Assembly: GCF_003696305.1 (NCBI RefSeq)
Contig: NZ_RFFK01000001.1
Location: 62,001-126,000, forward strand
Direction: 5' to 3'
DNA: 64,000 nt
From: Pseudomonas sp. AOB-7
Lineage (GTDB): Bacteria; Pseudomonadota; Gammaproteobacteria; Pseudomonadales; Pseudomonadaceae
Shown: positions 22,764 through 31,280 of the stretch, in pieces
Layout of the letters: the number at the start of each line of letters is the position of its first letter
Numbering within the stretch: position 1 is the stretch's first letter
Made by a program: the position numbers and the translations under genes
The notes under the pieces: model-generated
Databases searched by the model: none
Seen by the model: the letters and a program-made list of their open reading frames with translations, nothing else
Told to the model about the DNA's origin: nothing

Positions 22764-23309
22764 CGCGATACGCGCCAGCACTTGCGGCGCCGCGCGCAGC
22801 GGCAAGGCCAGGATCAGCCCCTCACCGGACGCGGGAAACACCCGGGTCAGCGCGGTGATATTGACCTGATGCGACACCAGCACCAGCGGCTCGCCGGGCG
22901 GCAGCAGGTTGACCGCGCGAATCAGCTCGGCGGTCTGCGCCTCGGCGGCGTCGCGTTGCTCGAAGAAGGAGTCCAGCGCCGGTAGCGGCTGCACCGGGCC
23001 CAGGCCCATGCCCCTGGCGGTATCCAGCGCGCGGCACCAGCGGCTGCTGAGCAGCCGCGGCCGCTCGATGCCCTGGCGGCGCAGCAGTTCGCCCCAGCGC
23101 CGCGACTCCTCGCGGCCCTGCTGGCTGAGGTTGCGTTGGGTGCTGCAGTTGCCCAGCTGGAAATGCGCCGGATCGCCGACGCCCGGCGCCGTGGCATGGC
23201 GCAGGATCAGCAGCGCCCGCCCCTCGCGCAGCGCCTGCCAGGCGTCGGCCGGCTGCGCTGCCGAGGTCCACAGCGGCGCCAGCAGCAGCACCAGCAGCCA
23301 GATGCGCAT
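22755..23309 (-). CDS. exported histidine-phosphatase family protein
   Basis: A 184-residue phosphoglycerate-mutase-like protein with a signal peptide (MRIWLLVLLLAPLWTSAAQ). The usual RHG signature is RHA (LILRHATAPG), keeping the catalytic His. A conserved Arg lies in SSRWCRALDTARGM and the second His in LVLVSHQVNITALT. It probably acts in the periplasm. The ATG at 23309 overlaps the TGA of the upstream small membrane protein (TGATG); a GTG one codon earlier is possible. The substrate is unknown. Homologues are often annotated as SixA or phosphomutase-like. Confidence 0.87.
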   Translation of the reverse strand: MRIWLLVLLLAPLWTSAAQPADAWQALREGRALLILRHATAPGVGDPAHFQLGNCSTQRNLSQQGREESRRWGELLRRQGIERPRLLSSRWCRALDTARGMGLGPVQPLPALDSFFEQRDAAEAQTAELIRAVNLLPPGEPLVLVSHQVNITALTRVFPASGEGLILALPLRAAPQVLARIAPP

Positions 23310-23500
23310 CACAGCCTGACGTTGCCGCGCGGCCCGGCCAGCGCCCAGATGATCAGCCCCAGCACGGGCAGGAAGATGATCAGCAGCACCCAGAGAATCT
23401 TGATCCCGGTTTCGGCGCTGCTTTTCACCACGTTGACGATGGCCCAGATATCCAGGGCCAGAATGATCAGGCCGATCAGCCCATTGAGGGTGTAACCCAT
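23309..23500 (-). CDS. small PLDc_N-domain membrane protein
   Basis: A 63-residue integral membrane protein with two hydrophobic helices, LNGLIGLIILALDIWAIVNVV and ILWVLLIIFLPVLGLIIWALAGP. The spacing and the ending WALAGPRG match the 'PLDc_N' or YqaE-like module found at the N-terminus of cardiolipin synthases and as stand-alone proteins. There is no phospholipase active site. Its stop codon overlaps the start of the histidine phosphatase gene, so the two are co-translated. Function unknown. Confidence 0.85.
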   Translation of the reverse strand: MGYTLNGLIGLIILALDIWAIVNVVKSSAETGIKILWVLLIIFLPVLGLIIWALAGPRGNVRL

Positions 23501-23543
23501 GACGACACTCCTGTGTGAAGGGTTGCCCTCAGAGGATAGCCAC

Positions 23544-24083
23544 TCAGTCGCCCAGACGCGGAAAACGGCTGGCGATCTGGTCGCCGGTCAGGCTTGGCGC
23601 TTCCGCCGTGGCGCTCAGGCGCACCAGCAGCAGGTGCGGCTCCTCGCCCAGGTCGAACCAGTGGCGGGTGTCCGCCGGCAGCTCCAGCAGATCGCCGCGC
23701 TCGCCCTGCAGCACATAGACGTACTCGCCCAGGTGCAGGCTGAGCTGGGCGAAACCGCCGACGAACAGCCAGGCGCTGGCGGCCGGCTGCGTCTGCTCGT
23801 CGAGGTAGCGCGCGCGCAGTTCGAGCTTGCGCGGGTGGTTGCGCTCCAGGCTGAGCAGCTCGTGCTGGCGGTAGCCGCCCTCGCCGCGCAGATCCTGCAG
23901 CCAGGCGCCGCAGGCGGCGTCGAACTCCTGCTCGCTGCAGCCGGGGCGCAGCGCCGCCGGCGGCGGGCACTGGCGATAGCGCACGCCGACCTCGGCCAGG
24001 GTGCTGGCGATGTCCTCGGCGTGGGTCAGCACCTTGTTCGGCAGCTGCGGGGAGGTTTGCAGGTGAACGCTCAGGCTGGTCAT
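23544..24083 (-). CDS. acireductone-dioxygenase-like cupin lacking metal ligands
   Basis: A 179-residue cupin, exactly the length of Klebsiella acireductone dioxygenase (MtnD), with matching blocks (GYRQHELLSLERNHPRK, LPADTRHWFDLGEEPH, LTGDQIASRFPRL). The metal-binding motif is lost. Where active enzymes have EHTHGEDEV (three ligands His, His, Glu), this protein has EQTQPAASA, giving Gln97, Gln99 and Ser103. Only the fourth ligand, His141, remains. It should not bind the catalytic Fe or Ni normally. Its start overlaps the MFS stop (ATGA). In P. aeruginosa, aroC and an MFS gene are followed by mtnB-mtnD-mtnC (from memory); no mtnB or mtnC is seen here. Confidence 0.85.
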   Translation of the reverse strand: MTSLSVHLQTSPQLPNKVLTHAEDIASTLAEVGVRYRQCPPPAALRPGCSEQEFDAACGAWLQDLRGEGGYRQHELLSLERNHPRKLELRARYLDEQTQPAASAWLFVGGFAQLSLHLGEYVYVLQGERGDLLELPADTRHWFDLGEEPHLLLVRLSATAEAPSLTGDQIASRFPRLGD

Positions 24084-25243
24084 GGGGATTCTCGCTCGGA
24101 CTCCGGGGGCAGACGAGTGGCAATGATAACGGCTGCGGCCAGCGCCGCCAGGCTGGCCAGGGCGAAGGTCCAGGCCGGGCCGATGCTGTTCCAGCTGTAG
24201 CCGGCATACAGCGCGCCGAGGGCGCCGCCGATGCCGGCCAGGGTGGCGTACAGCGCCTGGCCCTGGCCCTGCTGACCGCCTTCGAAGCTGCGCTGGATGA
24301 AGTGGATGCTGGCGGCGTGGAAGGCGCCGAAGGTGGCGGCGTGCATGCACTGCGCCAGCAGCAGGATCGCCAGCTGGTCGGCCAGGTTGCCCAGCAGCAG
24401 CCAGCGCACGGCGGTGATCAGGAAGCTGGCCAGCAGCACCGCGCGCAGCGAGTAGCGCTGCAGCAGCCGCGCCATGACCAGGAACAGCAGAATCTCCGCC
24501 ACCACGCCCAGGGCCCAGAGCATGCCGATGGTGCCGCGCCCGTAGCCGAGCGCCTCCAGGTGCAGGGTCAAAAAGGTGTAGTAGGGCCCGTTGCTCAGTT
24601 GCATCAGGCCGACGCTGGCGTAGAAGGCGAGGATGCCGGGGCGACGCAGCTGGCGCAGAAAACCGCCCTGCTCGGCGCTGCCGGGTCGCGATAGCGGCTG
24701 CGCGTTGGGCACCCAGAAACTGCCGGCGACTATGCCGGCCATGATCAGCACCAGCGCCCAGGGGTAGGCGTCCAGGCTCAGCCACTCGAACAGCCGGCCC
24801 AGGCCGACCACCGCGACGATGAAGCCGATGCTGCCCCACAGGCGGATCTGACTGTAGCGCGCGGCCTGCTCGCGCAGGTGGGCCAGGGTGATGACCTCGA
24901 ACTGCGGCAGCACCGCATGCCAGAAGAAGGCGTGCGCGGCCATGATCAGCGCCAACCAGGCATAGCTGTGGCTGACGAAGATGCCGGCGAAGCACACCAG
25001 GGTGCACAGCGCGCCGAGGCGCACGATCAGCAGGCGCTGGCCGCTGTGATCGCCGAGCCAGCCCCACAGATTCGGCGCCAGGCAGCGCATCAGCATGGGG
25101 ATGGCCACCAGCTCGCCGATGCGCGCCGGCGAGAAGCCCAGGTGGTCGAAGTACAGGGCGAGGAACGGCGCCGTGGCGCCGAGCAGGGCGAAGTAGAAGA
25201 AGTAGAAGCCGGACAGGCGCCAGTAGGGCAACGCGGCGATCAT
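24080..25243 (-). CDS. MFS transporter, HcaT/3-phenylpropionate-permease-like
   Basis: A 387-residue, twelve-helix major facilitator of the MFS_1-like group. N-terminal YWRLSGFYFFYFALLGATAP and ALYFDHLGFSPARIGEL are characteristic of HcaT-like permeases and LacY relatives. The substrate is not predictable. It is translationally coupled to the downstream cupin gene through an ATGA overlap. A 73-bp dispersed repeat lies between it and aroC upstream on the same strand. A linked MFS gene accompanies methionine-salvage genes in P. aeruginosa (from memory). Confidence 0.88.
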   Translation of the reverse strand: MIAALPYWRLSGFYFFYFALLGATAPFLALYFDHLGFSPARIGELVAIPMLMRCLAPNLWGWLGDHSGQRLLIVRLGALCTLVCFAGIFVSHSYAWLALIMAAHAFFWHAVLPQFEVITLAHLREQAARYSQIRLWGSIGFIVAVVGLGRLFEWLSLDAYPWALVLIMAGIVAGSFWVPNAQPLSRPGSAEQGGFLRQLRRPGILAFYASVGLMQLSNGPYYTFLTLHLEALGYGRGTIGMLWALGVVAEILLFLVMARLLQRYSLRAVLLASFLITAVRWLLLGNLADQLAILLLAQCMHAATFGAFHAASIHFIQRSFEGGQQGQGQALYATLAGIGGALGALYAGYSWNSIGPAWTFALASLAALAAAVIIATRLPPESERESP

Positions 25244-25254
25244 GGCCTGGTCTT

Positions 25255-25327
25255 AGCCCGGGTCGAGCGCAGCAACACCCGGGGCCGCGGTTGTTGGGTA
25301 TCGCTGCGCTCAACCCAACCTACGCAA
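25255..25327. repeat. palindromic dispersed repeat between aroC and the MFS gene
   Basis: The ends form an inverted repeat: GGTCGAGCGCAGC near 25261 and GCTGCGCTCAACC near 25303-25315, with one mismatch. A further inner TTGGGT/ACCCAA stem lies at 25293-25320. The sequence resembles the 'gtaggttgggttgagcgcag' extragenic elements scattered through Pseudomonas genomes. It fills nearly all of the 88-bp gap. Confidence 0.7.
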
Positions 25328-25331
25328 GCGG

Positions 25332-26423
25332 TCACAGCTGCGGCAGCACCGGGGTAGTGACGCGCACCTCGGCGTTCTGCGCGCGATGACGCAGCAGGTG
25401 ATCCATCAGCACTATGGCCATCATCGCCTCGGCGATGGGGGTGGCGCGAATGCCCACGCATGGGTCGTGGCGACCCTTGGTGATCACCTCCACCGGGTTG
25501 CCGTCGACGTCGATCGAGCGCCCCGGCGTGGTGATGCTGGAGGTGGGCTTGAGCGCCAGGTGGGCGACGATCGGCTGGCCGCTGGAAATGCCGCCGAGGA
25601 TGCCGCCGGCGTTGTTCGACAGGAAGCCTTCGGGGGTCAGCTCGTCGCGGTGCTCGGTGCCACGCTGGGCAACGCTGGCGAAGCCGGCACCGATCTCCAC
25701 GCCCTTGACCGCGTTGATGCTCATCAGCGCGTGGGCCAGTTCGGCGTCCAGGCGGTCGAAGATCGGCTCGCCGAGGCCCGGCATCACCCCTTCGGCGACC
25801 ACGGTGATCTTCGCGCCGACCGAATCCTGGTCGCGCCGCAGCTGATCCATATAGGCCTCGAGCTCGGGCACCTTGTCCGGGTCGGGGCTGAAGAAGGCGT
25901 TCTGCTCGACGCTGTCCCAGGTCTTGAACGGAATCTCGATGGGACCGAGCTGGCTCATATAGCCGCGCACCACGATGCCCTGGGTCGCCAGATATTTCTT
26001 GGCGATGGCGCCGGCGGCCACGCGCATGGCGGTCTCGCGCGCCGAGCTGCGGCCGCCGCCACGGTAGTCGCGGATGCCGTACTTGTGGTGGTAGGTGTAG
26101 TCGGCGTGGGCCGGGCGGAACAGATTCTTGATCGCCGAGTAGTCCTTGGACTTCTGGTCGGTGTTGCGGATCAGCAGGCCGATGGCGCAACCGGTGGTCT
26201 TGCCCTCGAACACCCCGGAGAGGATTTCCACCACGTCGTCTTCCTGGCGCTGGGTGGTGTGGCGGCTGGTGCCCGGCTTGCGCCGGTCGAGATCGCGCTG
26301 CATGTCCTCCAGCGACAGCTCCAGGCCCGGCGGACAACCGTCGACTATGGCGACCAGGGCCGGGCCATGGCTTTCGCCGGCGGTGGTGACGGTGAACAGC
26401 TTGCCGTAGGTATTGCCGGACAT
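25332..26423 (-). CDS. aroC: chorismate synthase
   Basis: A 363-residue FMN-dependent enzyme for the last shikimate step, EPSP to chorismate. The three family signatures are [18 protein letters not shown] near residue 16, [20 protein letters not shown] near residue 122, and [17 protein letters not shown] near residue 325. The ATG at 26423 gives [20 protein letters not shown], the canonical N-terminus. It is the first gene of a possible minus-strand unit with the MFS and cupin genes, although a repeat separates it from them. Confidence 0.98.
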   Translation of the reverse strand: MSGNTYGKLFTVTTAGESHGPALVAIVDGCPPGLELSLEDMQRDLDRRKPGTSRHTTQRQEDDVVEILSGVFEGKTTGCAIGLLIRNTDQKSKDYSAIKNLFRPAHADYTYHHKYGIRDYRGGGRSSARETAMRVAAGAIAKKYLATQGIVVRGYMSQLGPIEIPFKTWDSVEQNAFFSPDPDKVPELEAYMDQLRRDQDSVGAKITVVAEGVMPGLGEPIFDRLDAELAHALMSINAVKGVEIGAGFASVAQRGTEHRDELTPEGFLSNNAGGILGGISSGQPIVAHLALKPTSSITTPGRSIDVDGNPVEVITKGRHDPCVGIRATPIAEAMMAIVLMDHLLRHRAQNAEVRVTTPVLPQL

Positions 26424-26576
26424 GGGAAGACGCTCCGCGAAATTCAGCCCCGACCTGCCGCTGCGCAGGCCGCTTAACGAGGTGGGCGAGTATACCCGCG
26501 GCGACCTTGCAGTTCACCCCGAACCTTGGTCGGCGACCGGCGTCCAATGCCGGTCTGCCACCACCCTGCCCCGATC

Positions 26577-27539
26577 ATGCTGCGAACCCTGCTCTTGTCC
26601 CTTGCCCTGATAACCGGCCTGGCCCAGGCCAACACCACCCGACAACTGCCCATCAGCCTGGACACCGACCAGGGCACCCTGTACGGCAGCCTGCTGGTGC
26701 CGCAGAGCGACGAGCCGGTGCCGGTGGCGCTGCTGATCGCCGGCTCCGGCCCCACCGATCGCGACGGCAACAACCCCGAGGGCGGCCATAACGACGCGCT
26801 GAAAAAGCTGGCGCAGCTGCTGGCGCGCCACGGCATCGCCAGCCTGCGCTACGACAAGCGCGGCGTAGCCGCCAGCCGTGCCGCCACGCCCGACGAACGC
26901 GACCTCAGCATCGAACGCTACGTCGCCGATGCCGAGGCCTGGGGACGCCTGCTCGAGGGCGATCCGCGCTTCGACCGGCTGATCCTGCTCGGCCACAGCG
27001 AAGGCGCGCTGATCGCCAGCCTGGCTGCCGCCGGCAGCGGCGCCGAGGCGCTGGTGTCCATCGCCGGCCCCGCCTACCCCATCGGCCAGGTGCTCGACGC
27101 CCAGCTGGCCATGCGCCTGCCGCCGCCGCTGCTGGCCGAGAGCCGGCAGATCCTGGCCAGCCTGATCCGCGGTCAGGAGCAAGCCGAGGTGCCCAAGGCA
27201 TTGCAGGTGCTGCTGCGACCGAGCGTGCAGCCCTACCTGATCAGCCTGCTGCGCCAGCGCCCGGCCGAGGCCTTCGCCGCGCTGCGGATTCCGGCGCTGA
27301 TCGTGCAGGGCAGCCACGACGCCCAGGTCGGTCTCGACAACGCCGTGGCATTGCAGCAGGCGAAGCCGGATGCCGAGCTGGCGCTGATCCCCGGCATGAA
27401 CCACGTGCTGCGCATCACTCCGCTGCCCTGGCACGAACAGCTGGCCTCCTACGACGATCCGCAGCTACCCTTGGCCCGCGCCCTGGGCGAACGAATCGTC
27501 GCCTTTATTCGCTCCAGTGCGAGGCAAAGCGGCCGATAA
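26577..27539 (+). CDS. exported alpha/beta hydrolase
   Basis: A 320-residue serine hydrolase with a signal peptide (MLRTLLLSLALITGLAQA). The ATG at 26577 is chosen because it begins the signal sequence. The mature protein has GSGPTDRDGNNP, the nucleophile elbow LGHSEGALIAS near residue 140, an Asp in GSHDAQVGLDNA and the catalytic His in GMNHVL. This fits the YqiA/DUF-type esterases of the hydrolase superfamily. It is divergent from aroC and 43 bp upstream of the GNAT-like gene, in the order recalled for PA1680-PA1679 of P. aeruginosa. Substrate unknown. Confidence 0.87.
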   Translation: MLRTLLLSLALITGLAQANTTRQLPISLDTDQGTLYGSLLVPQSDEPVPVALLIAGSGPTDRDGNNPEGGHNDALKKLAQLLARHGIASLRYDKRGVAASRAATPDERDLSIERYVADAEAWGRLLEGDPRFDRLILLGHSEGALIASLAAAGSGAEALVSIAGPAYPIGQVLDAQLAMRLPPPLLAESRQILASLIRGQEQAEVPKALQVLLRPSVQPYLISLLRQRPAEAFAALRIPALIVQGSHDAQVGLDNAVALQQAKPDAELALIPGMNHVLRITPLPWHEQLASYDDPQLPLARALGERIVAFIRSSARQSGR

Positions 27540-27582
27540 CCTGCCTACACAGCAGTTTCAGCTTTAGCGCACAGGCCCCCAC

Positions 27583-28386
27583 ATGAGCGAGCAACCCGCC
27601 TCTCCCCCCGCAACCGCGCCGGTCGACGCCGAACAGAGCGGCGAAGCGCCGGCCGCCCCCCATCCATGGGCCGACCTGCCGGCCCAGCAGTTCAGCCTAC
27701 TGCGCCTGGCGCCGTTGCCGGTGGATCGCGACACCGGCCCGCGGCCGCTGCGCTTCGTCCAGCTCGGCCGGGTCGAACGCCATGCCAAGGACCTCAGCCT
27801 GCTGCGCCTGAGCCTGCAAGTGCCGGGGCAGCGCCTGCACCGCGAGCAGAACCTGCTGGAGGTCTGGGCCGATCATCAACGCAAGGAGGTGCGCTTCGGC
27901 CCGGACAAGGGCCTGAGCGTGGAGCCGGCCAACCGCGGCCTGGGGCGCTTCCTGCTGGCCCAGGGCATCGCCTGGGCGCGCAAGCAGTACGCCCATTACC
28001 AGGTCGAGGGCGGCGCCCTGCCGACCCGGGACAACTTCAACGAAGCGGCGCGCGCACGCCGCGACCATGCCCTGAAGGCCCAGGGCTTTGCCATCGAATA
28101 CAGCGACCCGCTGCAGCTCAAGCCGTTCTACAGCGCGGCGCGGGTCAGTTCGCTGCACGGCGACTGGCAGACCGAGAAGGTGCAGATCATCGAGCTGCTG
28201 GACGCCGCCGCCATGCTGCAGCAGGCCGATCAGAGCCTGCGCGAGCAGGACGTGCAGGTGCGCAAGCTGGAGGAGAAGGTCGCGCGATTCAGGCGCGAGG
28301 ACAGCGGCCTGCGCTTCACCATCAGCTGCCTGGTGGCCTTCTGCCTGTTCCAGGCCGGGCTGCTGATCTGGATCGCCACGCGCTAG
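27583..28386 (+). CDS. GNAT-like protein with coiled coil and C-terminal membrane anchor
   Basis: A 267-residue protein, usually annotated as hypothetical. It starts with a Pro/Ala-rich disordered segment (1-30). Residues about 90-180 show the GNAT pattern: a strand, LSVEPANRGLGRFLLAQ resembling the acetyl-CoA pyrophosphate loop (R-x-x-G-x-G/R), a helix, an Asn-containing strand, and AARARRDHALKAQGFAIEY, the usual last helix and Gly-Phe. Residues about 205-240 are heptad-rich (coiled coil). The last 22 residues (FTISCLVAFCLFQAGLLIWIA) form a single membrane segment, giving a tail-anchored layout. Acetyltransferase activity is inference only. Confidence 0.82.
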   Translation: MSEQPASPPATAPVDAEQSGEAPAAPHPWADLPAQQFSLLRLAPLPVDRDTGPRPLRFVQLGRVERHAKDLSLLRLSLQVPGQRLHREQNLLEVWADHQRKEVRFGPDKGLSVEPANRGLGRFLLAQGIAWARKQYAHYQVEGGALPTRDNFNEAARARRDHALKAQGFAIEYSDPLQLKPFYSAARVSSLHGDWQTEKVQIIELLDAAAMLQQADQSLREQDVQVRKLEEKVARFRREDSGLRFTISCLVAFCLFQAGLLIWIATR

Positions 28387-28403
28387 AGTCATTGTCGGAT
28401 CAT

Positions 28404-28479
28404 CGTAGGGTGGATGGCGCTTCACCCATCCACCGATCAGGTCATCGTGGTGGATGAAAAAAGCGTCATCCACCCTACG
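28404..28479. repeat. 76-bp stem-loop repeat between convergent genes
   Basis: Perfect 13-bp ends, CGTAGGGTGGATG and CATCCACCCTACG, enclose inner TTCACCCATCCACC and GGTGGATGAA arms. It lies between the converging GNAT-like and prmB genes. A closely similar copy in the opposite orientation is at 60729-60805, also between convergent genes. It can form a long hairpin in either transcript. Confidence 0.88.
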
Positions 28480-28503
28480 CCTGTCCGTCGTCAGCCGTGC
28501 GAA

Positions 28504-29424
28504 TCAGCCCTCGACCCGCGAGCGGAACAGCGCCTGATGCTCGCGGCACTGCTGGGCCGCCAGCAGGAACACGCCGTGGCCGCCGCGCGCGAACTCCAGC
28601 CAGGTGAAGTCCACCTCCGGGTACAGCGCCTCGACATGCACCTGGCTATTGCCCACCTCGACGATCAACAGGCCGCGCTCGGTGAGATGGTCGGCGGCCT
28701 CGGCCAGCATGCGCCGCACCAGGTCCAGCCCGTCGTCGCCACAGGCCAGGCCCATGGCCGGTTCGTGCTGATACTCGGCCGGCATGTCGGCGAAATCCTC
28801 GGCATCGACGTAGGGTGGATTGGAGACGATCAGGTCGAAGCGCTGCCCCGGCAGCCCGGCGAAGCCGTCGCCCTGCACGCAGTAGACGCGCTCTTCCAGA
28901 CCATGCCGCTCGATGTTCTGGTTGGCCACCTCCAGCGCCTCGAACGACAGATCGGCCAGCACCACCTCGGCCTCGGGAAACTCGTAGGCGCAGGCGATGC
29001 CGATGCAGCCCGAGCCGGTGCACAGGTCGAGCACCCGCGCCGGCTCAGCCGGCAGCCAGGGGGCGAAGTGCGCCTCGATCAGCTCGGCAATCGGCGAGCG
29101 CGGCACCAGCACGCGCTCGTCGACGACGAAGGGCAGCCCGCAGAACCAGGCCTCGCCGAGCAGGTAGGCGGTGGGCACGCGCTCCTCGATGCGGCGCTTG
29201 AGCAGCGCCTGCAGATGGGCGTGCTCGTCGTCCTCCAGGCGGCAGTCGAGGTAGGCATCGGACATTTCCCAGGGCAGGTGCAAGGCACCGAGCACCAGTT
29301 GGCGCGCCTCGTCCCAGGCATTGTCGGTGCCATGACCGAAGAACAGTTGCTCGGCCTGGAAACGGCTGACGGCCCAGCGGATGTAGTCGCGCAAAGTGCG
29401 TAAACGGGTAGCGGGGAGGGTCAC
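28504..29424 (-). CDS. prmB: ribosomal protein uL3 N5-glutamine methyltransferase
   Basis: A 306-residue SAM-dependent enzyme methylating a glutamine of ribosomal protein L3. The methyltransferase motif I is [20 protein letters not shown] near residue 130, and the glutamine-binding motif is [12 protein letters not shown] near residue 205. An N-terminal helical domain ([20 protein letters not shown]) is typical of PrmB and PrmC. The start is a GTG at 29424; no upstream ATG fits, and the first conserved residues follow at once. A 172-bp gap separates it from the divergent nhaD. Confidence 0.94.
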   Translation of the reverse strand: MTLPATRLRTLRDYIRWAVSRFQAEQLFFGHGTDNAWDEARQLVLGALHLPWEMSDAYLDCRLEDDEHAHLQALLKRRIEERVPTAYLLGEAWFCGLPFVVDERVLVPRSPIAELIEAHFAPWLPAEPARVLDLCTGSGCIGIACAYEFPEAEVVLADLSFEALEVANQNIERHGLEERVYCVQGDGFAGLPGQRFDLIVSNPPYVDAEDFADMPAEYQHEPAMGLACGDDGLDLVRRMLAEAADHLTERGLLIVEVGNSQVHVEALYPEVDFTWLEFARGGHGVFLLAAQQCREHQALFRSRVEG

Positions 29425-29536
29425 GGGCGATCTCCGGGTGAAAACGACGCAGTTTAGCCCAGGGCAGGCACGGGGCGCATGGCCATAAATAAATGCCGTT
29501 AAGTCGTAGTTCGACTGCTGCCAGACGAGGGGTCAC

Positions 29537-29557
29537 ATCGTTATAATTTGCAACGAT
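29537..29557 (+). promoter_or_regulatory. nhaD promoter with overlapping dyad
   Basis: A consensus -10 hexamer TATAAT at 29542-29547 lies 50 bp upstream of nhaD. The -35 region 17 bp before it (TGCCAG) is weak. The hexamer sits inside an inverted repeat, ATCGTT at 29537-29542 and AACGAT at 29552-29557, which may be an operator. Confidence 0.5.
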
Positions 29558-29596
29558 TTCTTAACCCTTCCTATCCCTTCCTAATGAGAACCCCCA

Positions 29597-30889
29597 ATGG
29601 TCATCGACCCCTTCTCGCTCACGGGCTTGCTCGTGCTGGCGATATTCCTTATTGGCATGACGCTGATAGTTTTTGAAGCACAACTGGAGATGGATAAGTT
29701 CAAGCCGGCCATGTTCATGATGTCCGGCCTGATCGTCATCGGCGTCCACTACGCCCTCACCGACCCCAACGGCTTCCAGTATTTCCTCCACGCCCAGAGC
29801 GAGACCAAGGAGGAATTGTTCGGCCTGATCGCCTTCATGGCCTTCATGTGGATGGTGGTCGAGCTGCTCAACGAGCGAAACGTGTTCACCGCACTGAACG
29901 GCTACCTGCTGCGCAAGGGCCTGGGTGCGCGCGGCATGTTCTGGGCCACCGGCGCGCTGTCGGCAACCCTGTCGCCCTTTCTCAACAACTTCACCACGGC
30001 GATGATCTTCGGCAAGACCATCACCAGCATCTCCAGCCACCAGCGCTACACCCACGTGGCGCTGTGCAACATCGTGGTGGCGTCCAACTCCGGGGTCTGG
30101 TTCCTCGGCACCTCCACCAGCCTGATGGTGGTGCTGGCCGGCAAGATCAGCATCGCCGGCCTGCTGCTGCTGATCCCCTCGGCGCTGATCGGCTGGATGC
30201 TGTGCGCCGCCACCCTGCACCTGTTCTACCTGCGCCAGCTGGACGGCCAGCAGCTGATCCGCAAGGTCGACGCCAGCGAGAGCCGGCTCAAGCCGGGCGG
30301 CGCCGGTCTGGCGCTGGTGGGTTTCATCGCAGTGATCGGCGCGGTGCTGTGCAACATCGTGCTCAAGGTCGGCATCGAGTTCGCCATCGGCATCGGCCTC
30401 GGCCTGGTCGCCCTGTACAGCTGGCTGCTGACCCGCATGGGCATCGAGACGCGCTGGCACGAGCAGCTGCAGAAGGTAGAGTGGAACGCCCTGCTGTTCT
30501 TCATCGGCATCATCACCTCGGTGGCCTGCCTCAACCACGTCGGCTGGCTGTCCTACATCGCGCGCCTGTTCGAGATCCTCGATCCGACCCTGGTCAACGT
30601 GGTGCTGGGCGTCGCCTCCGGGGTGATGGACAACGTACCGGTGGAAGCCGCGGCGCTAATGGCCAACCCGCAGCTTGGCCTCGACCAGTGGGCGCTGAAC
30701 GCGCTGATGGTGGGCATCGGCGGTTCGCTGACGGTGGTCGGCTCGGCCGCCGGGGTGATGGCCATGAGCCTGGACAAGAGCTACAGCTTCGGCGTGCACC
30801 TGAAGTTCCTGCCGGCGATCCTGGTCAACTTCCTCGGCTCGTTGGGTATCTGGTACCTGCAGTTCCAGTGGTTCGGCCTCGGCGGCTGA
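29597..30889 (+). CDS. nhaD: NhaD-type sodium:proton antiporter
   Basis: A 430-residue inner-membrane ion transporter with about ten to twelve helices. NhaD family motifs include MWMVVELLNERNVF, LSATLSPFLNNFTTAMIFGK, NIVVASNSGVWFLGTSTSLM and SGVMDNVPVEAAALM, which has the charged and polar residues expected in the ion path. It exchanges Na+ or Li+ for protons for pH and salt homeostasis. An intrinsic terminator follows 20 bp after the stop codon, so it is monocistronic. It has its own promoter with a consensus -10 box. Confidence 0.92.
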   Translation: MVIDPFSLTGLLVLAIFLIGMTLIVFEAQLEMDKFKPAMFMMSGLIVIGVHYALTDPNGFQYFLHAQSETKEELFGLIAFMAFMWMVVELLNERNVFTALNGYLLRKGLGARGMFWATGALSATLSPFLNNFTTAMIFGKTITSISSHQRYTHVALCNIVVASNSGVWFLGTSTSLMVVLAGKISIAGLLLLIPSALIGWMLCAATLHLFYLRQLDGQQLIRKVDASESRLKPGGAGLALVGFIAVIGAVLCNIVLKVGIEFAIGIGLGLVALYSWLLTRMGIETRWHEQLQKVEWNALLFFIGIITSVACLNHVGWLSYIARLFEILDPTLVNVVLGVASGVMDNVPVEAAALMANPQLGLDQWALNALMVGIGGSLTVVGSAAGVMAMSLDKSYSFGVHLKFLPAILVNFLGSLGIWYLQFQWFGLGG

Positions 30890-30909
30890 GGCTCTCGCGC
30901 AACAGCAAA

Positions 30910-30935
30910 CGCCCCGCAAATTGCGGGGCGTTTTC
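30910..30935 (+). terminator. intrinsic terminator of nhaD
   Basis: CGCCCCGC-AAATT-GCGGGGCG forms an 8-bp GC stem with a five-base loop, followed by TTTTCGTTT. It begins 20 bp after the nhaD stop. This is a strong rho-independent terminator. Confidence 0.92.
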
Positions 30936-30990
30936 GTTTGTAGGGCTGCTTGGGGACATAGCCAGCGCTTAACGCGCCGGCATCGGCTGA

Positions 30991-31125
30991 TCAGGGGCGC
31001 TCGCGCTCCTTGCGCGACCAGCCGGGCCTATCCGGCGGCCGGCGCAGTTCGCGCAATACGGCGATGGCCACGGCGATGGAGAACAGCAGCCAGAAATGCG
31101 GGGACAATTGCGAAAACAGCGACAT
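30991..31125 (-). CDS. 44-residue single-span membrane protein
   Basis: A short frame, MSLFSQLSPHFWLLFSIAVA followed by IAVLRELRRPPDRPGWSRKERERP. The ATG at 31125 has a strong ribosome binding site (AAAGGAG, seven bases upstream). One membrane helix spans about residues 10-26, and the tail is strongly basic, so the C-terminus should face the cytoplasm. No family is recognised. It is convergent with nhaD, separated by the terminator. It is small enough to be missed by automated annotation. Confidence 0.65.
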   Translation of the reverse strand: MSLFSQLSPHFWLLFSIAVAIAVLRELRRPPDRPGWSRKERERP

Positions 31126-31280
31126 GGGCAACTCCTTTTGCATGCGACCCCGAGTCCTTCGGGACGGTTCCGATTCTGCTCCTCGCTCCACGGCCGAGCA
31201 AGTAATGGCGCACAAGAGGTTCACAGCGCGCTCTGGCAAGCGGACAATGGCACATCATCACCATCAGCCAGGAGCCCGAG

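Noticed and set aside
23544..24083. Functional mtnD call
   Set aside because: Three of four metal ligands are replaced, so the standard enzymatic name would mislead.
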